A stretch of 64,000 nt of DNA from Megalopta genalis (lineage: Eukaryota > Arthropoda > Insecta > Hymenoptera > Halictidae). Location of the stretch: contig NW_027476386.1 of the NCBI RefSeq assembly GCF_051020955.1, positions 1-64,000 on the forward strand, written 5' to 3'. Shown one piece after another: positions 56,166-64,000 of the stretch. The notes beneath the pieces were generated by a model. It did not search any database and was not told the DNA's origin. It saw only the letters and a list, made by a program, of their open reading frames with translations. A program made the position numbers and the translations under genes. Positions within the stretch are counted from its first letter, which is position 1. Each line of letters starts with the position of its first letter.

Positions 56166-57548
56166 GCGAAACAAATGGTTTAGCTTCAAATACTCGTGAT
56201 ATACATGATTTAGCTTCAAATGCAGACGAAACAAACGAGTTAGCTTCAAATCCATGGTAAGTAGAAGGCTTAGCTTCAAGTCCATGCGAAAGACATAATT
56301 TTGTTCAAATGAATGCGAAGTAGAAGTTTTATCTTCAAATCCATGCGAAACAAATTGTTTAGCTTTAAATACTTGTGATATACATGATTTAGCTTCAAAC
56401 GCAAACGAAACAAACGAGTTAGCTTCAAATCCTAGCGAAACACATGATCTAGTTTCAAATCAATGAGAAGTAGAAGGCTTAGCTACAAATACATGAGAAA
56501 CAAATGATTTATCTTCAGATAATTGCGATGTAAGTGATATAGCTTCAAATGCAGGCGAAACAATCGAGTTAACTTCAAAACAATGCGAACTAGAAGGCTT
56601 ATCTTCAAATCCATGCGAAACAAATGGTTTAGCTTCAAATACTTGCGAATCTAAGTGATATAGCTTCAACTGAATGCGAAACAAACGAGTTAGCTTCAAA
56701 TCCATGCGATACATTTGATTTAGCTTCAAATCAATGCGAAGTAGAAGGCTTAGCTTCAAGTCCATGCGAAAGACATAATTTTGCTTCAAATCATTGCGAA
56801 GTAGAAGGTTTAGCAAAACATCCATACGAATCAAATGGTTTAGCTTCAAATACTTGTGATATACATGATTCAGCTCCAAATGCAGGCGACACAAACGAGG
56901 TAGCTTCAAATCCATGCGATACACATGATTTAGCTTCAGATCAACGCGAAGTAGAAGGCTTATCTTCAAATCCATCCGAAACAAATGTTTTAGCTTCAAA
57001 TACTCGTGATATACATGACTTAGCTTCAAATGCAGGCGAAACAAACGAGTTAGCTTCAAATCCAAGCTAAACACATGATCTAGCTTCAAATCAATGCGAA
57101 GTAGAAGTCTTAGCTTCAAGTAGATGCGAAAGACATAATTTTGTTCAAATCAATGCGAAGTAGAAGATTTAGCTACAAATCCATACGAATCAAATGGTTT
57201 AGCTTCAAATACATGTGATATAAATGATTTAGCTTCAAATGCAGGCGAAACAAATGGTTTAGCTTCAAATACTTGCGAATCTAAGTGATATAGCTTCAAC
57301 TGAATGCGAAGCAATCGAGTTAGCTTCAAATCCATGCGATACATTTGATTTAGCTTCAAATCAATGCGAAGTAGAAGGCTTAGATTCAAGTCCATGCGAA
57401 AGACATAATTTTGCTTCAAATCATTGCGAAGTAGAAGATTTAGCAACATATCCATACGAATCAAATGGTTTAGCTTCAAATACTTGTGATATACATGATT
57501 CAGCTCCAAATGCAGGCGACACAAACGAGGTAGCTTCAAATCCATGCG
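56166..57548. repeat. Segment copied from 47,577-48,959
   Basis: The offset is 8,589 (47,871 corresponds to 56,460), and the segment also matches about 31,898-33,280. It ends where aaacacatgatctag replaces the partner's atacacatgatttag near 57,548. Confidence 0.8.
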
Positions 57549-58540
57549 AAACACATGATCTAGTTTCAAATCAATGAGATGTAGAAGGGTTAGCTACAAA
57601 TACATGAGGAACAAATGATTTGTCTTCAGATAATTGCGATGTAAGTGATATAGCTTCAAATGCAGGCGAAACAATCGAGTTACCTTCAAAACAATGCGAA
57701 CTAGAATGCTTATCTTCAAATCCATGCGAAACAAATGGTTTAGCTTCAAATACTTGCGAATCTTAGTGATATAGCTTCAACTGAATGCGAAACAAACGAG
57801 TTAGCTTCAAATCCATGCGATACATTTGATTTAGCTTCAAATACTCGTGGTATACATGATTTAGCTTCAACAGCATGTGAAACAGGCGTGTTAGCTTCAA
57901 ATCCAAGCGAAACACATGATATAGATTCAAATCAATGCGAAGTAGAAGAATTAGCTTCAACTACATGAGAAACAAATGATTTATCTTCTGATAATTGCGA
58001 TATAAGTGATATAACTTCAAATGCACGCGAAACAATCGAGTTAGCTTCAAATCGATGCGAACCAAATGATTTAGCTTCATATCAAAGCGAAGTTGAAGGC
58101 TTAGCTTCAAATCCATGCGAAACACATGATTTGTCTTCAAATCCATGCAAACCACATGATTTAGCTTCAAATCAATGCGAAGTGGAAGGCTTATCTTCAA
58201 CTACATGAGAAACAAATGATTTATCTTCTGATAATTAATGCTTCAAATTAATGCGAAGTAGACGGCTTAGCTTCAAATACATGCGAATGGAATGATTCTG
58301 CTTCAAATATTTGTGATATACATGATTTAGTTTCAAATGCAGGCGAAACAAACGAATTAGATTCCAATCCATGCGAATCACATGATTTAGTTTCAAATCA
58401 ATGCGAAGTAGAAGGCTTAGCTTCAAATCCATGCGAAACGAATGATTTAGTTTCAAATACTTGCGAATATAAGTGATATAGCTTCAAATGCAGGCGAAAC
58501 AAACGAGATAGCTTCTAATCCATGCGAAACTCATGATTTA
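57549..58540. repeat. Patchwork segment
   Basis: Short pieces come from different blocks. Bases 57,817-57,938 are identical to 63,171-63,292 (122 bp), and 58,120-58,320 match about 2,437-2,640. A 31-bp unit lies near 58,461. Confidence 0.65.
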
Positions 58541-61396
58541 GCTTCAAATCAATGCGAAGTAGAAGGCTTAGCTTCAAGTCCATGCGAAAGACATAATTTT
58601 GCTTCAAATCATTGCGAAGTAGAAGATTTAGCAACATATCCATACGAATCAAATGGTTTAGCTTCAAATACTTGTGATATACATGATTCAGCTCCAAATG
58701 CAGGCGACACAAACGAGGTAGCTTCAAATCCATGCGATACACATGATTTAGCTTCAAATCAATGCGAAGTAGAAGGCTTATCTTCAAATCCATCCGAAAC
58801 AAATGTTTTAGCTTCAAATACTCGTGATTTACATGACTTAGCTTCAAATGCAGGCGAAACAAACGAGTTAGCTTCAAATCCAAGCTATACACATGATCTA
58901 GCTTCAAATCAATGCGAAGTAGAAGTCTTAGCTTCAAGTACATGCGAAAGACATAATTTTGTTCAAATCAATGCGAAGTAGAAGATTTAGCTACAAATCC
59001 ATACGAAACAATTGGTTTAGCTTCAAATACTTGTGATATAAGTGATATAGCTTCAACTGCATGCGAAACAAACGAGTTATCTTCAAATCCATGCGGAACA
59101 CATGATTTAGCTTCAAATCAATGCGAAGTAGAAGGCTTATCTTCAAATCCATCCGAAACAAATTGTTTAGCTTGAAATACTCGTGATATACATGATTTAG
59201 CTTCAAATGCAGGCGAAACAAACGAGTTAGCCTCAAATCGATGGCAAACACACGATTTAGCTTCAAATCAATGCGACGTAGAAGTCTTAGCTTCAAATCG
59301 ATCCGAGTCAAATGGTTTAGCTTCAAATACTTGTGATATACATGATTTAGATTCAGCTGCATGCGGAACAAACGATTTAGCGTCACACCCAAGGGAAACA
59401 CATGATTTAACTTCAAATCAATGCCAAGTAGAAGCCTTAGCTTCAAATCAATGCGAAACAAATGGTTTAGCTTCAAATATTTGCGATATACATGATTTAG
59501 CTTCAAATGCAGGCGAAACAAACGAGTTAGCTTCAAATCCATTCGAAACACAGGATTTAGTTACAAATTCATTCGAAACACATGGTTTAGCATAATATTC
59601 ATGCAAACAAGTGGTTTATCTTCCAATACTTGTGACATACATAATTCAGCTTCAAATCCAGGCGAAAGAAACGGGTTAGCTTCAAATGCAGGCGAAACAA
59701 ATGGTTTAGCTTCAAATACTTGCGAATCTAAGTGATATAGCTTCAACTGAATGCGAAACAAACGAGTTAGCTTCAAATCCATGCGATACATTGGATTTAG
59801 CTTCAAATCAATGCAAAGTAGAAGGCTTAGCTTCAAGTCCATGCGAAAGACATAATTTTGCTTCAAATCATTGCGAAGCAGAAGATTTAGCAACATATCC
59901 ATACGAATCAAATGGTTTAGCTTCAAATACTTGTGATATACATGATTCAGCTCCAAATGCAGGCGACACAAACGAGGTAGCTTCAAATCCATGCGAAACA
60001 CATGATCTAGTTTCAAATCAATGAGAAGTAGAAGGCTTAGCTACAAATACATGAGAAACAAATGATTTATCTTCAGATAATTGCGATGTAAGTGATATAG
60101 CTTCAAATGCAGGCGAAACAATCGAGTTAACTTCAAAACAATGCGAACTAGAAGGCTTATCTTCAAATCCATGCGAAACAAATGTTTTAGCTTCAAATAC
60201 TTGTGATATACATGATTTAGTTTCAAATGCAGGCGAAACAAACGAGTTAGATTCCAATCCATGCGATACACATGATTTAGTTTCAAATCAATTCGAAGTA
60301 GGAGGCTTAACTTCAAATCCATGCGAAACAAATGTTTTAGCCTCAAATACTCGTGATATACATGACTTAGCTTCAAATGCAGACGAAACAAACGAGTTAG
60401 CTTCAAATCCAAGCTAAACACATGATCTAGCTTCAAATCAATGCGAAGTAGAAGTCTTAGCTGCAAGTACATGCGAAAGACAAAATTTTGTTCAAATCAA
60501 TGCGAAGTAGAAGATTTAGCTACAAATCCATACGAATCAAATGGTTTAGCTTCAAATACATGTGATATAAATGATTTAGCTTCAAATGCAGGCTAAACAA
60601 ATGGTTTAGCTTCAAATACTTGCGAATCTAAGTGATATAGCTTCAAATAAATGCGAAACAAACGAGTTAGCTTCAATTCCATGCGATACATTTGATTTAG
60701 CTTCAAATCAATGCGAAGTAGAAGGATTAGCTTCAAGTCCATGCGAAACACATAATTTTGCTTCAAATCATTGCGAAGTAGAAGATTTAGCAACATATCC
60801 ATACGAATCAAATGGTTTAGCTTCAAAAACTTGTGATATACATGGTTCAGCTCCAAATGCAGGCGACACAAACGAGTTAGCTTCAAATCCATGCGAAGTA
60901 GAAGGATTAGCTTCGAATACATGCGAAACAAATGAGTTAGCTTCAAATCCAAGCGAAACACATGATTTAGCTTCAAATCAATGCGAAGTTGAAGGCTTAG
61001 CTTCAAACCCATGCGAATCGAATGCTTTGGCTTCAAATACTTGTGATATACATGATTTACCTTCAACTGCATGTGAAACAAACGTGTTAGCTTCAAATTC
61101 AAGCGAAAGATATGATTCAGCTTGAAATGAATGCGAAGTAGAATGCTTAGCTTCAAATCCATGCGAAACAATTGGTTTAGCTTCAAATACTTGTGATATG
61201 TGATATAGCTTCAACTGCATGCGAAACAAACGAGTTATCTTCAAATCCATGCGGAACACATGATTTAGCTTCAAATCAATGCGAAGTAGAAGGCTTATCT
61301 TCAAATCCATCCGAAACAAATTGTTTAGCTTGAAATACTCGTGATATACATGATTTAGCTTCAAATGCAGGCGAAACAAACGAGTTAGCTTCAAAT
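58541..61396. repeat. Segment copied from 48,764-51,619
   Basis: The offset is 9,777 throughout (49,784 corresponds to 59,561; 50,264 to 60,041; 50,816 to 60,593). It also matches unit 1 at an offset of 25,456 from about 33,085. It differs by scattered substitutions, for example T instead of G near 61,148, which removes a stop in one - strand frame. Confidence 0.85.
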
Positions 61397-61987
61397 CGAT
61401 GGCAAACACATGATTTAGCTTCAAATCAATGCGACGTAGAAGTCTTAGCTTCAAATCAATGCGAGTCAAATGGTTTAGCTTCAAATACTTGTGATATACA
61501 TGATTTAGATTCAGCTGCATGCGGAACAAACGATTTAGCGTCACACCCAAGGGAAACACATGATTTAACTTCAAATCAATGCGAAGTAGAAGCCTTAGCT
61601 TCAAATCAATGCGAAACAAATGGTTTAGCTTCAAATATTTGCGATATACATGATTTAGCTTCAAATGCAGGCGAAACAAACGAGTTAGATTCCAATCCAT
61701 GCGATACACATGATTTAGTTTCAAATCAATGCGAAGTAGAAGATTTAGCAACATATCCATACGAATCAAATGGTTTAGCTTCAAATACTTGTGATATACA
61801 TGATTCAGCTCCAAATGCAGGCGACACAAACGAGGTAGCTTCAAATCCATGCGACACACATGATTTAGCTTCAAATCAATGCGAAGTAGAAGGCTTATCT
61901 TCAAATCCATCCGAAACAAATGTTTTATCTTCAAATACTTGTGATATACATGACTTAGCTTCAAATGCGGCGAAACAAACGAGTTAG
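61334..61987 (+). other. Longest + frame open stretch found by reading, 217 codons
   Basis: I read this stretch codon by codon from the TGA at 61,331 to the TAG at 61,985. It contains 217 codons of decapeptide repeat with no stop, ending through a one-base loss near 61,965 (aatgcggcg). It has no in-frame ATG because the only ATGs in the unit lie in other frames. If the + frame was ever coding, this region and the next two open stretches are the least damaged part. It could equally be a chance result of assembling stop-free units. Confidence 0.2.
61397..61964. repeat. Junction segment toward diverged right flank
   Basis: The part from 61,397 to about 61,690 follows 59,238-59,530 (aatcgatggcaaacac variant), then switches to the module with gatttagcaacatatcc. 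The variant aatgcggcgaaac near 61,965 has lost one base relative to aatgcaggcgaaac. Confidence 0.65.
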
Positions 61988-62072
61988 CTTCAAATCCAAG
62001 CGAAACACATGATCTAGCTTCAAATGAATGCGAAGTAGAAGGCTTAGCTTCAAGTCCATGCGAAAGTCATAA

Positions 62073-62642
62073 TTTTGTTCAAATCAATACGAAGTAGAAG
62101 ATTTAGCTACAAATCCATACGAATCAAATGGTTTTGCTTCAAATACATGTGATATAAATGATTTAGCTTCAAATGCAGGCGAAACAAACGAGTTAGCTTC
62201 AAATCGAAACGAAGTAGAAGGCTTAGTTTCTAATCTATGCGAAATATATAATTTAGGTTCGGATACTTGCGATGTGAGCGATATAGCTTCAAATGCAGGC
62301 GAAATTAACGAGTTAGCTTCAAATACATGCGAAACATATGATTTAGCTGCAAATGAATGCGAAGTAGAAGGCTTACATTCAAATCCATGCGGTACAAATG
62401 GTTTAGCTTCAGATAGTTGCGATATAAGTGATATAGGTTCAAATGCAGACGAAACAAACGAGCTAGCTTCAACTCAATGCGACACACATGATTTAGTTTC
62501 AAATCAATGCGATATAGAATGTTTAGCTTCAGATCAATGCGAAACAAGTGATTTAGCTTCAAACACTAGGCATATAAGTGATGTAGCTTCAAATTCAAAC
62601 GAGTCAAACGAGTTAGCTTCAAAATCCATGCGATACACATGA
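62073..62642 (+). other. + frame open stretch of 189 codons in the diverged flank
   Basis: This opens after a TAA at 62,070 created by a 29-bp unit and ends at a TGA at 62,640 after a one-base insertion (tcaaaatccatg). The codons are decapeptides with Cys mostly at position 7. The first possible start is a GTG at 62,274, leaving 122 codons. It lies in the most diverged part of the array, so it is not a recent copy of the core. No domain is recognised. Confidence 0.2.
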
Positions 62643-63043
62643 TTTAGCTTTAAAATCCATGCGATACACATGATTTAGCTTTAAATCAATGCGAAGTAGA
62701 AGGTTTAGCTTCAAATCCATGCGAATCAAATGATTTAGCTTCAGATACTTGCGATATAAGTGATATAGCTTCAAATGCAGTCGAAACAAACGAGTTAGCT
62801 TCAAATCCATGCAAAACACATGATTAAGCTTCAAATACTTGCGATATAAATGACATAGCTTTAAATGCAGACGAAACAAACGAGTTGAATTCAAATCCAT
62901 GCCAAACACATGAATTAGCTTCAAATTCATGCGAAACACATGGTTTAGCATCAAATCAATGCGAAGTAGAAGGCTTGGCTTCAAATCCATGCGAAACGCA
63001 TGATTTAGCTTCAAACTCATGCGAAACACATGGTTAAGCTTAA

Positions 63044-63478
63044 TATTCATGCAAAACAAATGGTTCAACTTCAAATACTTGTGATATACATGATTTAGCT
63101 TCAACTGCATGCGAAACAAACGAGTTAGCTTCAAATCTGTGTGAAACACATAATTTAGCTTCAAATCAATGCGATACATTTGATTTAGCTTCAAATACTC
63201 GTGGTATACATGATTTAGCTTCAACAGCATGTGAAACAGGCGTGTTAGCTTCAAATCCAAGCGAAACACATGATATAGATTCAAATCAATGCGAATCAAA
63301 CGCTATAGCTTCAAATACTTGTGGTATACAGGATTTAGCATCAACAGCATATGAAATAAACGAGTTAGCTTCAAATCCATGCAAAACCCCTGATTTAGCT
63401 ACAAATTCATACGAAACACATGGGTTAGCTTCATATTCTTGCGAAACAAATGGTTTAGTTTCAGATACTTGTAAATAA
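63044..63478 (+). other. + frame open stretch of 144 codons in the diverged flank
   Basis: The stretch runs from after the double TAA at 63,035 and 63,041 to a TAA at 63,476. The repeat shows Cys replaced by Ser, Gly or other residues in several units. A GTG at 63,242 would give 78 codons. There is no recognisable start signal or domain. Confidence 0.15.
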
Positions 63479-64000
63479 GCATGATTCAGCTTCAACTGCA
63501 TGCCAAACTAACGAGTTAGATTCAAATCAATACGAAGTAGGAGGCTGATTTTCGAATCCATGCGAAACAAATGGTTTAGCTTTTAATACTTGTGATATAC
63601 ATGATTTAGCTTCAAATGCAGGCGAAACAAACGAGGTATCCTCAAATCCATGCGAAACACATGATTTAGCTTCAAATTCATTCGGAACACATGGTTTAGC
63701 TTAATATTCATGCGAAACATATGGTTCAGTTTGAAAAACTTGTGATATACATGATTTAGCTTCAACTGCATGCGATACAAACGAGTTTGCTTCAAATCCA
63801 AGCGAAACACATGATTTAGCTTCAAACTCATGAGAAACACATGGTTTAGCATCAAATCAATGCGAAGTAGAATGCTTGGTTTCAAATCCAAGCGAAACAC
63901 ATGATTAAGCTTCAAATACTTGCGATATAAATGAAATAGCTTCATATGCAGACGAAACAAACGAGTTGACTTCAAATCCATGCGAAACACAAGATTTAGC

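Larger units (their letters stand above)
1..64000. repeat. 30-bp minisatellite/satellite array with 150-bp higher-order period
   Basis: The window is built entirely of about 30-bp units. In the + direction the conserved half is gatttagcttcaaat and the variable half is close to ccatgcgaaacacat. Five variants recur in order. Read in the + frame they are a (ELASNPCETH), b (DLASNQCEVE), c (GLSSNPCETN), d (GLASNTCDIH) and e (DLASNAGETN), giving a 150-bp repeat. Unit lengths of 29, 31 and 23 bp occur as inherited variants. No unique DNA separates units and neither array end is seen. This is the general structure of a eukaryotic satellite or macrosatellite; the organism and chromosomal location cannot be told from sequence. 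Confidence 0.97.
61965..64000. repeat. Diverged right flank of array
   Basis: Units are still about 30 bp but carry many private variants, including two successive 31-bp units with tcaaaatccatg and ttaaaatccatg near 62,627-62,665. Apart from 122 bp shared with 57,817-57,938, I found no near-identical partner in the window. The array continues past the window end. Confidence 0.7.

Noticed and set aside
1..64000. CRISPR array (regular short repeats with variable parts)
   Set aside because: The total period is 30 bp, the variable half falls into five recurring types rather than unique spacers, and there is no leader or cas gene.
1..64000. Giant bacterial or archaeal repetitive gene
   Set aside because: All frames are broken many times by stops and by 29-, 31- and 23-bp units, and the same stops are copied through the array.
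1..64000. Ciliate-type code rescuing the + frame
   Set aside because: Reassigning TAA/TAG or TGA would remove some stops, but one-base indels still break the frame throughout.
1..64000. Transposable elements or terminal repeats causing the duplications
   Set aside because: No transposase-like ORF, terminal inverted repeat or target-site duplication was seen. Block edges fall within the shared unit core, which fits unequal recombination.
1..64000. Hairpin from paired CATG sites in each unit (CATG-CGAAACA-CATG)
   Set aside because: The stem is only four base pairs and comes from a self-complementary tetramer, so it carries little weight.
1..64000. Promoters, terminators, tRNA or rRNA genes
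   Set aside because: Nothing departs from the repeat pattern. Apparent TATA-like strings (gatata, tgatatac) are part of d-type units and recur throughout the array.
1..64000. A 15-bp sub-repeat inside the 30-bp unit
   Set aside because: The two halves agree at only about 6 of 15 positions, close to chance for this base composition.

Overview
The whole 64 kb window is one uninterrupted tandem-repeat array. Every stretch I read can be cut into about 30-bp units of one family: a conserved half close to gatttagcttcaaat, followed by a more variable half close to ccatgcgaaacacat. I found no unique-sequence gene, tRNA, rRNA, transposon, CRISPR array or other non-repeat DNA, and neither array edge is inside the window. 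The consensus unit is about 37% G+C. A pure 64 kb array with nested higher-order repeats points to a eukaryotic satellite or macrosatellite (centromeric, subtelomeric or heterochromatic). The lineage cannot be identified from the sequence.

The organisation is hierarchical. Five unit types (a to e) follow each other in fixed order to give a 150-bp repeat. Above this sit modules of 293, 390, 599, 899 and 989 bp, then tandem or direct duplications of 1,888, 2,623, 5,592, 7,352/7,353, 8,589, 9,777 and 15,679/16,069 bp. The larger copies are nearly identical and share private substitutions, so they are recent duplications.

Layout: 1-5,888 is a mosaic of blocks, most with partners further right. 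5,889-12,235 holds one block plus a 2,623-bp tandem duplication. 13,244-26,200 is a 7,353-bp tandem duplication. 26,351-56,165 is a 16,069-bp tandem duplication whose copies differ by a 390-bp and an 899-bp gain or loss. 56,166-61,964 is built from pieces of that unit and older blocks. 61,965-64,000 is the most diverged part, with almost no close partner in the window.

Coding: one + strand frame and two - strand frames are inherently free of stops in the consensus unit, so many ORFs of 60-350 codons arise from the repeat itself. The + frame reads as a Cys-containing decapeptide (xLASNxCExx) and is broken repeatedly by inherited stops and by 29-, 31- and 23-bp units. I regard the ORFs as by-products, or at most remnants of an old repetitive protein, and annotate only the informative + strand open stretches, at low confidence. 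No operon or pathway can be inferred.
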